Positions 39,301-52,800 of a DNA stretch of 64,000 bases are shown here, one piece after another. Made by a program: the position numbers and the translations under genes. Source of the DNA: Limanda limanda (Eukaryota > Chordata > Actinopteri > Pleuronectiformes > Pleuronectidae); NCBI RefSeq assembly GCF_963576545.1, contig NW_026870549.1, positions 1 to 64,000 of the forward strand, given 5' to 3'. How positions within the stretch are numbered: position 1 is the stretch's first letter; the number at the start of each line of letters is the position of its first letter. Under the pieces are notes generated by a model, which saw only the letters and a program-made list of their open reading frames with translations, did not search any database and had not been told where the DNA came from.

Positions 39301-42300
39301 TCAGATTTGGGGGAATTTCGTCGGTCGACCTCTTCCGAAGGTCGTACAAGCTCGGGGATGGTACCAATCGATCTGCAGGACCCAAATTAGTCCAGATGCA
39401 ACCACTTTCCAAGTCTCTCCGACCTTCACAAAAAAAGTTATTCAAGAATATCTCTTTCTCCTATGTGCTTTCATCCCTAACCCTAACCCTAACCCTTCCG
39501 AAAGTCGGAGAAGCTCAAGGATGGTACCGATCGATGCGCGCTACCCCATTTAGTGGGGGTAGAGCCTACTTGCAAGTCTCTCCGACCTTCACAAAAAACG
39601 TTATTCAAGAATATCTCTTTCTCCTATGTGCTTTCATCCCTAACCCTAACCCTAACCCTTCCGAAAGTCGGAGAAGCTCAAGGATGGTACCGATTGATGC
39701 GCGCTACCCCATTTAGTGGGGGTAGAGCCTACTTGCAAGTCTCTCCGACCTTCACAAAAAAAGTTATTCAAGAATATCTCCTCAGATTTGGGGGAATTTC
39801 GTCGGTCGACCTCTTCCGAAGGTCGTACAAGCTCGGGGATGGTACCAATCGATCCGCAGGACCCAAATTAGTCCAGATGCAACCACTTTCCAAGTCTCTC
39901 CGACCTTCACAAAAAAGTTATTCAAGAATATCTCTTTCTCCTATGTGCTTTCATCCCTAACCCTAACCCTAACCCTTCCGAAAGTCGGAGAAGCTCAAGG
40001 ATGGTACCGATCGATGCGCGCTACCCCATTTAGTGGGGGTAGAGCCTACTTGCAAGTCTCTCCGACCTTCACAAAAAAAGTTATTCAAGAATATCTCTTT
40101 CTCCTATGTGCTTTCATCCCTAACCCTAACCCTAACCCTTCCGAAAGTCGGAGAAGCTCAAGGATGGTAACGATCGATGCGCGCTACCCCATTTAGTGGG
40201 GGTAGAGCCTACTTGCAAGTCTCTCCGACCTTCACAAAAAAAGTTATTCAAGAATATCTCTTTCTCCTATGTGCTTTCATCCCTAACCCTAACCCTAACC
40301 CTTCCGAAAGTCGGAGAAGCTCAAGGATGGTACCGATCGATGCGCGCTACCCCATTTAGTGGGGGTATAGCCTACTTGCAAGTCTCTCCGACCTTCACAA
40401 AAAAAGTTATTCAAGAATATCTCCTCAGATTTGGGGGAATTTCGTCGGTCGACCTCTTCCGATGGTCGTACAAGCTCGAGGATGGTACCAATCGATCCGC
40501 AGGACCCAAATTAGTCCAGATGCAACCACTTTTCAAGTCTCTCCGACCTTCACAAAAAAAGTTATTCAAGAATATCTCTTTCTCCTATGTGCTTTCATCC
40601 CTAACCCTAACCCTAACCCTTCCGAAAGTCGGAGAAGCTCAAGGATGGTACCGATCGATGCGCGCTACCCCATTTAGTGGGGGTAGAGCCTACTTGCAAG
40701 TCTCTCCGACCTTCACAAAAAACGTTATTCAAGAATATCTCTTTCTCCTATGTGCTTTCATCCCTAACCCTAACCCTAACCCTTCCGAAAGTCGGAGAAG
40801 CTCAAGGATGGTACCGATCGATGCGCGCTACCCCATTTAGTGGGGGTAGAGCCTACTTGCAAGTCTCTCCGACCTTCACAAAAAAAGTTATTCAAGAATA
40901 TCTCCTCAGATTTGGGGGAATTTCGTCGGTCGACCTCTTCCGAAGGTCGTACAAGCTCGGGGATGGTACCAATCGATCCGCAGGACCCAAATTAGTCCAG
41001 ATGCAACCACTTTCCAAGTCTCTCCGACCTTCACAAAAAAAGTTATTCAAGAATATCTCTTTCTCCTATGTGCTTTCATCCCTAACCCTAACCCTAACCC
41101 TTCCGAAAGTCGGAGAAGCTCAAGGATGGTACCGATCGATGCGCGCTACCCCATTTAGTGGGGGTAGAGCCTACTTGCAAGTCTCTCCGACCTTCACAAA
41201 AAAAGTTATTCAAGAATATCTCTTTCTCCTATGTGCTTTCATCCCTAACCCTAACCCTAACCCTTCCGAAAGTCGGAGAAGCTCAAGGATGGTACTGATC
41301 GATGCGCGCTACCCCATTTAGTGGGGGTAGAGCCTACTTGCAAGTCTCTCCGACCTTCACAAAAAAAGTTATTCAAGAATATCTCTTTCTCCTATGTGCT
41401 TTCATCCCTAACCCTAACCCTTCCGAAAGTCGGAGAAGCTCAAGGATGGTACCGATCGATGCGCGCTACCCCATTTAGTGGGGGTAGAGCCTACTTGCAA
41501 GTCTCTCCGACCTTCACAAAAAAAGTTATTCAAGAATATCTCCTCAGATTTGGGGGAATTTCGTCGGTCGACCTCTTCCGAAGGTCGTACAAGCTCGGGG
41601 ATGGTACCAATCGATCCGCAGGACCCAAATTAGTCCAGATGCAACCACTTTCCAAGTCTCTCCGACCTTCACAAAAAAAGTTATTCAAGAATATCTCTTT
41701 CTCCTATGTGCTTTCATCCCTAACCCTAACCCTTCCGAAAGTCGGAGAAGCTCAAGGATGGTACCGATCGATGCGCGCTACCCCATTTAGTGGGGGTAGA
41801 GCCTACTTGCAAGTCTCTCCGACCTTCACAAAAAAAGTTATTCAAGAATATCTCTTTCTCCTATGTGCTTTCATCCCTAACCCTAACCCTAACCCTTCCG
41901 AAAGTCGGAGAAGCTCAAGGATGGTACCGATCGATGCGCGCTACCCCATTTAGTGGGAGTAGAGCCTACTTGCAAGTCTCTCCGACCTTCACAAAAAAAG
42001 TTATTCAAGAATATCTCTTTCTCCTATGTGCTTTCATCCCTAACCCTAACCCTAACCCTTCCGAAAGTCGGAGAAGCTCAAGGATGGTACCGATCGATGC
42101 GCGCTACCCCATTTAGTGGGGGTAGAGCCTACTTGCAAGTCTCTCCGACCTTCACAAAAAAGGTTATTCAAGAATATCTCTTTCTCCTATGTGCTTTCAT
42201 CCCTAACCCTAACCCTAACCCTTCCGAAAGTCGGAGAAGCTCAAGGATGGTACCGATCGATGCGCGCAACCCCATTTAGTGGGGGTAGAGCCTACTTGCA

Positions 42301-45300
42301 AGTCTCTCCGACCTTCACAAAAAAAGTTATTCAAGAATATCTCTTTCTCCTATGTGCTTTCATCCCTAACCCTAACCCTTCCGAAAGTCGGAAAAGCTCA
42401 AGGATGGTACCGATCGATGTGCGCTACCCCATTTAGTGGGGGTAGAGCCTACTTGCAAGTCTCTCCGACCTTCACAAAAAAAGTTATTCAAGAATATCTC
42501 TTTCTCCTATGTGCTTTCATCCCTAACCCTAACCCTAACCCTTCCGAAAGTCGGAGAAGCTCAAAGATGGTACCGATCAATGCGCGCTACCCCATTTAGT
42601 GGGGGTAGAGCCTACTTGCAAGTCTCTCCGACCTTCACAAAAAAAGTTATTCAAGAATATCTCTTTCTCCTATGTGCTTTCATCCCTAACCCTAACCCTA
42701 ACCCTTCCGAAAGTCGGAGAAGCTCAAGGATGGTAACGATCGATGCGCGCTACCCCATTTAGTGGGGGTAGAGCCTACTTGCAAGTCTCTCCGACCTTCA
42801 CAAAAAAAGTTATTCAAGAATATCTCTTTCTCCTATGTGCTTTCATCCCTAACCCTAACCCTAACCCTTCCGAAAGTCGGAGAAGCTCAAGGATGGTACC
42901 GATCGATGCGCGCTACCCCATTTAGTGGGGGTAGAGACTACTTGCAAGTCTCTCCGACCTTCACAAAAAAAGTTATTCAAGAATATCTCCTCAGATTTGA
43001 GGGAATTTCGTCGGTCGACCTCTTCCGAAGGTCGTACAAGCTCGGGGATGGTACCAATCGATCCGCAGGACCCAAATTAGTCCAGATGCAACCACTTTCC
43101 AAGTCTCTCCGACCTTCACAAAAAAAGTTATTCAAGAATATCTCTTTCTCCTATGTGCTTTCATCCCTAACCCTAACCCTAACCCTTCCGAAAGTCGGAG
43201 AAGCTCAAGGATGGTACCGATCGATGCGCGCTACCCCATTTAGTGGGGGTAGAGCCTACTTGCAAGTCTCTCCGACCTTCACAAAAAACGTTATTCAAGA
43301 ATATCTCTTTCTCCTATGTGCTTTCATCCCTAACCCTAACCCTAACCCTTCCGAAAGTCGGAGAAGCTCAAGGATGGTACTGATCGATGCGCGCTACCCC
43401 ATTTAGTGGGGGTAGAGCCTACTTGCAAGTCTCTCCGACCTTCACAAAAAAAGTTATTCAAGAATATCTCCTCAGATTTGGGGGAATTTCGTCGGTCGAC
43501 CTCTTCCGAAGGTCGTACAAGCTCGGGGATGGTACCAATCGATCCGCAGGACCCAAATTAGTCCAGATGCAACCACTTTCCAAGTCTCTCCGACCTTCAC
43601 AAAAAAAGTTATTCAAGAATATCTCTTTCTCCTATGTGCTTTCATCCCTAACCCTAACCCTAACCCTTCCGAAAGTCGGAGAAGCTCAAGGATGGTACCG
43701 ATCGATGCGCGCTACCCCATTTAGTGGGGGTAGAGCCTACTTGCAAGTCTCTCCGACCTTCACAAAAAAAGTTATTCAAGAATATCTCTTTCTCCTATGT
43801 GCTTTCATCCCTAACCCTAACCCTTCCGAAAGTCGGAGAAGCTCAAGGATGGTACCGATCGATGCGCGCTACCCCATTTAGTGGGGGTAGAGCCTACTTG
43901 CAAGTCTCTCCGACCTTCACAAAAAAAGTTATTCAAGAATATCTCCTCAGATTTGGGGGAATTTCGTCGGTCGACCTCTTCCGAAGGTCGTACAAGCTCG
44001 GGGATGGTACCAATCGATCCGCAGGACCCAAATTAGTCCAGATGCAACCACTTTCCAAGTCTCTCCGACCTTCACAAAAAAAGTTATTCAAGAATATCTC
44101 TTTCTCCTATGTGCTTTCATCCCTAACCCTAACCCTAACCCTTCCGAAAGTCGGAGAAGCTCAAGGATGGTACCGATCGATGTGCGCTACCCCATTTAGT
44201 GGGGGTAGAGCCTACTTGCAAGTCTCTCCGACCTTCACAAAAAAAGTTATTCAAGAATATCTCTTTCTCCTATGTGCTTTCATCCCTAACCCTAACCCTA
44301 ACCCTTCCGAAAGTCGGAGAAGCTCAAGGATGGTACCGATCGATGCGCGCTACCCCATTTAGTGGGGGTAGAGCCTACTTGCAAGTCTCTCCGACCTTCA
44401 CAAAAAAAGTTATTCAAGAATATCTCTTTCTCCTATGTGCTTTCATCCCTAACCCTAACCCTAACCCTTCCGAAAGTCGGAGAAGCTCAAGGATGGTACC
44501 GATCGATGCGCGCTACCCCATTTAGTGGGGGTAGAGCCTACTTGCAAGTCTCTCCGACCTTCACAAAAAAAGTTATTCAAGAATATCTCCTCAGATTTGG
44601 GGGAATTTCGTCGGTCGACCTCTTCCGAAGGTCGTACAAGCTCGGGGATGGTACCAATCGATCCGCAGGACCCAAATTAGTCCAGATGCAACCACTTTCC
44701 AAGTCTCTCCGACCTTCACAAAAAAAGTTATTCAAGAATATCTCTTTCTCCTATGTGCTTTCATCCCTAACCCTAACCCTAACCCTTCCGAAAGTCGGAG
44801 AAGCTCAAGGATGGTACCGATCGATGTGCGCTACCCCATTTAGTGGGGGTAGAGCCTACTTGCAAGTCTCTCCGACCTTCACAAAAAAAGTTATTCAAGA
44901 ATATCTCTTTCTCCTATGTGCTTTCATCCCTAACCCTAACCCTAACCCTTCCGAAAGTCGGAGAAGCTCAAGGATGGTACCGATCGATGTGCGCTACCCC
45001 ATTTAGTGGGGGTAGAGCCTACTTGCAAGTCTCTCCGACCTTCACAAAAAAAGTTATTCAAGAATATCTCTTTCTCCTATGTGCTTTCATCCCTAACCCT
45101 AACCCTAACCCTTCCGAAAGTCGGAGAAGCTCAAGGATGGTACCGATCGATGTGCGCTACCCCATTTAGTGGGGGTAGAGCCTACTTGCAAGTCTCTCCG
45201 ACCTTCACAAAAAAAGTTATTCAAGAATATCTCTTTCTCCTATGTGCTTTCATCCCTAACCCTAACCCTAACCCTTCCGAAAGTCGGAGAAGCTCAAGGA

Positions 45301-46802
45301 TGGTACCGATCGATGCGCGCTACCCCATTTAGTGGGGGTAGAGCCTACTTGCAAGTCTCTCCGACCTTCACAAAAAAAGTTATTCAAGAATATCTCCTCA
45401 GATTTGGGGGAATTTCGTCGGTCGACCTCTTCCGAAGGTCGTACAAGCTCGGGGATGGTACCAATCGATCTGCAGGACCCAAATTAGTCCAGATGCAACC
45501 ACTTTCCAAGTCTCTCCGACCTTCACAAAAAAAGTTATTCAAGAATATCTCTTTCTCCTATGTGCTTTCATCCCTAACCCTAACCCTAACCCTTCCGAAA
45601 GTCGGAGAAGCTCAAGGATGGTACCGATCGATGCGCGCAACCCCATTTAGTGGGGGTAGAGCCTACTTGCAAGTCTCTCCGACCTTCACAAAAAAAGTTA
45701 TTCAAGAATATCTCTTTCTCCTATGTGCTTTCATCCCTAACCCTAACCCTAACCCTTCCGAAAGTCGGAGAAGCTCAAGGATGGTACCGATCGATGCGCG
45801 CTACCCCATTTAGTGGGGGTAGAGCCTACTTGCAAGTCTCTCCGACCTTCACAAAAAAAGTTATTCAAGAATATCTCTTTCTCCTATGTGCTTTCATCCC
45901 TAACCCTAACCCTAACCCTTCCGAAAGTCGGAGAAGCTCAAGGATGGTACCGATCGATGCGCGCTACCCCATTTAGTGGGGGTAGAGCCTACTTGCAAGT
46001 CTCTCCGACCTTCACAAAAAACGTTATTCAAGAATATCTCTTTCTCCTATGTGCTTTCATCCCTAACCCTAACCCTAACCCTTCCGAAAGTCGGAGAAGC
46101 TCAAGGATGGTACTGATCGATGCGCGCTACCCCATTTAGTGGGGGTAGAGCCTACTTGCAAGTCTCTCCGACCTTCACAAAAAAAGTTATTCAAGAATAT
46201 CTCCTCAGATTTGGGGGAATTTCGTCGGTCGACCTCTTCCGAAGGTCGTACAAGCTCGGGGATGGTACCAATCGATCCGCAGGACCCAAATTAGTCCAGA
46301 TGCAACCACTTTCCAAGTCTCTCCGACCTTCACAAAAAAAGTTATTCAAGAATATCTCTTTCTCCTATGTGCTTTCATCCCTAACCCTAACCCTAACCCT
46401 TCCGAAAGTCGGAGAAGCTCAAGGATGGTACCGATCGATGCGCGCTACCCCATTTAGTGGGGGTAGAGCCTACTTGCAAGTCTCTCCGACCTTCACAAAA
46501 AAAGTTATTCAAGAATATCTCTTTCTCCTATGTGCTTTCATCCCTAACCCTAACCCTAACCCTTCCGATAGTCGGAGAAGCTCAAGGATGGTACCGATCG
46601 ATGCGCGCTACCCCATTTAGTGGGGGTAGAGCCTACTTGCAAGTCTCTCCGACCTTCACAAAAAAAGTTATTCAAGAATATCTCTTTCTCCTATGTGCTT
46701 TCATCCCTAACCCTAACCCTAACCCTTCCGAAAGTCGGAGAAGCTCAAGGATGGTACTGATCGATGCGCGCTACCCCATTTAGTGGGGGTAGAGCCTACT
46801 TG
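36368..46802. repeat. Higher-order repeat copy II (10.4 kb)
   Basis: Run lengths from 36368 are 1, 3, 1, 3, 5, 2, 3, 2, 3, 8, 2, 2, 3, 4, 4 and 3. The copy lies about 14.6 kb from copy I, with the hybrid segment between. It shares with copy I the changes TTTGAGGGAA (28378 and 42998), CCGATGGTCG in a B (25840 and 40460) and GATCTGCAGG in a late B (31339 and 45470), which copy III lacks. A change seen only here is GTGGGAGTAG near 41957. Confidence 0.88.
44700..45351. repeat. 489-bp A triplet, one copy (higher-order copy II)
   Basis: Four A monomers between the B at 44545 and the B at 45352 read T, T, T, C at monomer position 128: one T monomer plus a single T-T-C triplet. This is the shortest version of this locus. 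Confidence 0.9.
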
Positions 46803-49800
46803 CAAGTCTCTCCGACCTTCACAAAAAAAGTTATTCAAGAATATCTCCTCAGATTTGGGGGAATTTCGTCGGTCGACCTCTTCCGAAGGTCGTACAAGCT
46901 CGGGGATGGTACCAATCGATCCGCAGGACCCAAATTAGTCCAGATGCAACCACTTTCCAAGTCTCTCCGACCTTCACAAAAAAAGTTATTCAAGAATATC
47001 TCTTTCTCCTATGTGCTTTCATCCCTAACCCTAACCCTAACCCTTCCGAAAGTCGGAGAAGCTCAAGGATGGTACCGATCGATGCGCGCAACCCCATTTA
47101 GTGGGGGTAGAGCCTACTTGCAAGTCTCTCCGACCTTCACAAAAAAAGTTATTCAAGAATATCTCCTCAGATTTGGGGGAATTTCGTCGGTCGACCTCTT
47201 CCGAAGGTCGTACAAGCTCGGGGATGGTACCAATCGATCCGCAGGACCCAAATTAGTCCAGATGCAACCACTTTCCAAGTCTCTCCGACCTTCACAAAAA
47301 AGTTATTCAAGAATATCTCTTTCTCCTATGTGCTTTCATCCCTAACCCTAACCCTAACACTTCCGAAAGTCGGAGAAGCTCAAGGATGGTACCGATCGAT
47401 GCGCGCTACCCCATTTAGTGGGGGTAGAGCCTACTTGCAAGTCTCTCCGACCTTCACAAAAAAAGTTATTCAAGAATATCTCTTTCTCCTATGTGCTTTC
47501 ATCCCTAACCCTAACCCTAACCCTTCCGAAAGTCGGAGAAGCTCAAGGATGGTAACGATCGATGCGCGCTACCCCATTTAGTGGGGGTAGAGCCTACTTG
47601 CAAGTCTCTCCGACCTTCACAAAAAAAGTTATTCAAGAATATCTCTTTCTCCTATGTGCTTTCATCCCTAACCCTAACCCTAACCCTTCCGAAAGTCGGA
47701 GAAGCTCAAGGATGGTACCGATCGATGCGCGCTACCCCATTTAGTGGGGGTATAGCCTACTTGCAAGTCTCTCCGACCTTCACAAAAAAAGTTATTCAAG
47801 AATATCTCCTCAGATTTGGGGGAATTTCGTCGGTCGACCTCTTCCGAAGGTCGTACAAGCTCGAGGATGGTACCAATCGATCCGCAGGACCCAAATTAGT
47901 CCAGATGCAACCACTTTTCAAGTCTCTCCGACCTTCACAAAAAAAGTTATTCAAGAATATCTCTTTCTCCTATGTGCTTTCATCCCTAACCCTAACCCTA
48001 ACCCTTCCGAAAGTCGGAGAAGCTCAAGGATGGTACCGATCGATGCGCGCTACCCCATTTAGTGGGGGTAGAGCCTACTTGCAAGTCTCTCCGACCTTCA
48101 CAAAAAAAGTTATTCAAGAATATCTCCTCAGATTTGGGGGAATTTCGTCGGTCGACCTCTTCCGAAGGTCGTACAAGCTCGGGGATGGTACCAATCGATC
48201 CGCAGGACCCAAATTAGTCCAGATGCAACCACTTTCCAAGTCTCTCCGACCTTCACAAAAAAAGTTATTCAAGAATATCTCTTTCTCCTATGTGCTTTCA
48301 TCCCTAACCCTAACCCTAACCCTTCCGAAAGTCGGAGAAGCTCAAGGATGGTACCGATCGATGCGCGCTACCCCATTTAGTGGGGGTAGAGCCTACTTGC
48401 AAGTCTCTCCGACCTTCACAAAAAAAGTTATTCAAGAATATCTCTTTCTCCTATGTGCTTTCATCCCTAACCCTAACCCTAACCCTTCCGATAGTCGGAG
48501 AAGCTCAAGGATGGTACCGATCGATGCGCGCTACCCCATTTAGTGGGGGTAGAGCCTACTTGCAAGTCTCTCCGACCTTCACAAAAAAAGTTATTCAAGA
48601 ATATCTCTTTCTCCTATGTGCTTTCATCCCTAACCCTAACCCTAACCCTTCCGAAAGTCGGAGAAGCTCAAGGATGGTACTGATCGATGCGCGCTACCCC
48701 ATTTAGTGGGGGTAGAGCCTACTTGCAAGTCTCTCCGACCTTCACAAAAAAAGTTATTCAAGAATATCTCCTCAGATTTGGGGGAATTTCGTCGGTCGAC
48801 CTCTTCCGAAGGTCGTACAAGCTCGGGGATGGTACCAATCGATCCGCAGGACCCAAATTAGTCCAGATGCAACCACTTTCCAAGTCTCTCCGACCTTCAC
48901 AAAAAAAGTTATTCAAGAATATCTCTTTCTCCTATGTGCTTTCATCCCTAACCCTAACCCTAACCCTTCCGAAAGTCGGAGAAGCTCAAGGATGGTACCG
49001 ATCGATGCGCGCAACCCCATTTAGTGGGGGTAGAGCCTACTTGCAAGTCTCTCCGACCTTCACAAAAAAAGTTATTCAAGAATATCTCTTTCTCCTATGT
49101 GCTTTCATCCCTAACCCTAACCCTTCCGAAAGTCGGAGAAGCTCAAGGATAGTACCGATCGATGCGCGCTACCCCATTTAGTGGGGGTAGAGCCTACTTG
49201 CAAGTCTCTCCGACCTTCACAAAAAAAGTTATTCAAGAATATCTCTTTCTCCTATGTGCTTTCATTGCTAACCCTAACCCTAACCCTTCCGAAAGTCGGA
49301 GAAGCTCAAGGATGGTACCGATCGATGCGCGCTACCCCATTTAGTGGGGGTAGAGCCTACTTGCAAGTCTCTCCGACCTTCACAAAAAAAGTTATTCAAG
49401 AATATCTCTTTCTCCTATGTGCTTTCATCCCTAACCCTAACCCTAACCCTTCCGAAAGTCGGAGAAGCTCAAGGATGGTAACAATCGATGCGCGCTACCC
49501 CATTTAGTGGGGGTAGAGCCTACTTGCAAGTCTCTCCGACCTTCACAAAAAAAGTTATTCAAGAATATCTCTTTCTCCTATGTGCTTTCATCCCTAACCC
49601 TAACCCTAACCCTTCCGAAAGTCGGAGAAGCTCAAGGATGGTACTGATCGATGCGCGCTACCCCATTTAGTGGGGGTAGAGCCTACTTGCAAGTCTCTCC
49701 GACCTTCACAAAAAAAGTTATTCAAGAATATCTCCTCAGATTTGGGGGAATTTCGTCGGTCGACCTCTTCCGAAGGTCGTACAAGCTCGGGGATGGTACC

Positions 49801-52800
49801 AATCGATCTGCAGGACCCAAATTAGTCCAGATGCAACCACTTTCCAAGTCTCTCCGACCTTCACAAAAAAAGTTATTCAAGAATATCTCTTTCTCCTATG
49901 TGCTTTCATCCCTAACCCTAACCCTAACCCTTCCGAAAGTCGGAGAAGCTCAAGGATGGTACCGATCGATGCGCGCTACCCCATTTAGTGGGGGTAGAGC
50001 CTACTTGCAAGTCTCTCCGACCTTCACAAAAAACGTTATTCAAGAATATCTCTTTCTCCTATGTGCTTTCATCCCTAACCCTAACCCTAACCCTTCCGAA
50101 AGTCGGAGAAGCTCAAGGATGGTACCGATTGATGCGCGCTACCCCATTTAGTGGGGGTAGAGCCTACTTGCAAGTCTCTCCGACCTTCACAAAAAAAGTT
50201 ATTCAAGAATATCTCCTCAGATTTGGGGGAATTTCGTCGGTCGACCTCTTCCGAAGGTCGTACAAGCTCGGGGATGGTACCAATCGATCCGCAGGACCCA
50301 AATTAGTCCAGATGCAACCACTTTCCAAGTCTCTCCGACCTTCACAAAAAAGTTATTCAAGAATATCTCTTTCTCCTATGTGCTTTCATCCCTAACCCTA
50401 ACCCTAACCCTTCCGAAAGTCGGAGAAGCTCAAGGATGGTACCGATCGATGCGCGCTACCCCATTTAGTGGGGGTAGAGCCTACTTGCAAGTCTCTCCGA
50501 CCTTCACAAAAAAAGTTATTCAAGAATATCTCTTTCTCCTATGTGCTTTCATCCCTAACCCTAACCCTAACCCTTCCGAAAGTCGGAGAAGCTCAAGGAT
50601 GGTACCGATCGATGCGCGCTACCCCATTTAGTGGGGGTAGAGCCTACTTGCAAGTCTCTCCGACCTTCACAAAAAACGTTATTCAAGAATATCTCTTTCT
50701 CCTATGTGCTTTCATCCCTAACCCTAACCCTAACCCTTCCGAAAGTCGGAGAAGCTCAAGGATGGTACCGATCGATGCGCGCTACCCCATTTAGTGGGGG
50801 TAGAGCCTACTTGCAAGTCTCTCCGACCTTCACAAAAAAAGTTATTCAAGAATATCTCCTCAGATTTGGGGGAATTTCGTCGGTCGACCTCTTCCGAAGG
50901 TCGTACAAGCTCGGGGATGGTACCAATCGATCCGCAGGACCCAAATTAGTCCAGATGCAACCACTTTCCAAGTCTCTCCGACCTTCACAAAAAAAGTTAT
51001 TCAAGAATATCTCTTTCTCCTATGTGCTTTCATCCCTAACCCTAACCCTAACCCTTCCGAAAGTCGGAGAAGCTCAAGGATGGTACCGATCGATGCGCGC
51101 TACCCCATTTAGTGGGGGTAGAGCCTACTTGCAAGTCTCTCCGACCTTCACAAAAAAAGTTATTCAAGAATATCTCTTTCTCCTATGTGCTTTCATCCCT
51201 AACCCTAACCCTAACCCTTCCGAAAGTCGGAGAAGCTCAAGGATGGTACTGATCGATGCGCGCTACCCCATTTAGTGGGGGTAGAGCCTACTTGCAAGTC
51301 TCTCCGACCTTCACAAAAAAAGTTATTCAAGAATATCTCTTTCTCCTATGTGCTTTCATCCCTAACCCTAACCCTTCCGAAAGTCGGAGAAGCTCAAGGA
51401 TGGTACCGATCGATGCGCGCTACCCCATTTAGTGGGGGTAGAGCCTACTTGCAAGTCTCTCCGACCTTCACAAAAAAAGTTATTCAAGAATATCTCCTCA
51501 GATTTGGGGGAATTTCGTCGGTCGACCTCTTCCGAAGGTCGTACAAGCTCGGGGATGGTACCAATCGATCCGCAGGACCCAAATTAGTCCAGATGCAACC
51601 ACTTTCCAAGTCTCTCCGACCTTCACAAAAAAAGTTATTCAAGAATATCTCTTTCTCCTATGTGCTTTCATCCCTAACCCTAACCCTTCCGAAAGTCGGA
51701 GAAGCTCAAGGATGGTACCGATCGATGCGCGCTACCCCATTTAGTGGGGGTAGAGCCTACTTGCAAGTCTCTCCGACCTTCACAAAAAAAGTTATTCAAG
51801 AATATCTCTTTCTCCTATGTGCTTTCATCCCTAACCCTAACCCTAACCCTTCCGAAAGTCGGAGAAGCTCAAGGATGGTACCGATCGATGCGCGCTACCC
51901 CATTTAGTGGGGGTAGAGCCTACTTGCAAGTCTCTCCGACCTTCACAAAAAAAGTTATTCAAGAATATCTCTTTCTCCTATGTGCTTTCATCCCTAACCC
52001 TAACCCTAACCCTTCCGAAAGTCGGAGAAGCTCAAGGATGGTACCGATCGATGCGCGCTACCCCATTTAGTGGGGGTAGAGCCTACTTGCAAGTCTCTCC
52101 GACCTTCACAAAAAAGGTTATTCAAGAATATCTCTTTCTCCTATGTGCTTTCATCCCTAACCCTAACCCTAACCCTTCCGAAAGTCGGAGAAGCTCAAGG
52201 ATGGTACCGATCGATGCGCGCAACCCCATTTAGTGGGGGTAGAGCCTACTTGCAAGTCTCTCCGACCTTCACAAAAAAAGTTATTCAAGAATATCTCTTT
52301 CTCCTATGTGCTTTCATCCCTAACCCTAACCCTTCCGAAAGTCGGAAAAGCTCAAGGATGGTACCGATCGATGTGCGCTACCCCATTTAGTGGGGGTAGA
52401 GCCTACTTGCAAGTCTCTCCGACCTTCACAAAAAAAGTTATTCAAGAATATCTCTTTCTCCTATGTGCTTTCATCCCTAACCCTAACCCTAACCCTTCCG
52501 AAAGTCGGAGAAGCTCAAAGATGGTACCGATCAATGCGCGCTACCCCATTTAGTGGGGGTAGAGCCTACTTGCAAGTCTCTCCGACCTTCACAAAAAAAG
52601 TTATTCAAGAATATCTCTTTCTCCTATGTGCTTTCATCCCTAACCCTAACCCTAACCCTTCCGAAAGTCGGAGAAGCTCAAGGATGGTAACGATCGATGC
52701 GCGCTACCCCATTTAGTGGGGGTAGAGCCTACTTGCAAGTCTCTCCGACCTTCACAAAAAAAGTTATTCAAGAATATCTCTTTCTCCTATGTGCTTTCAT

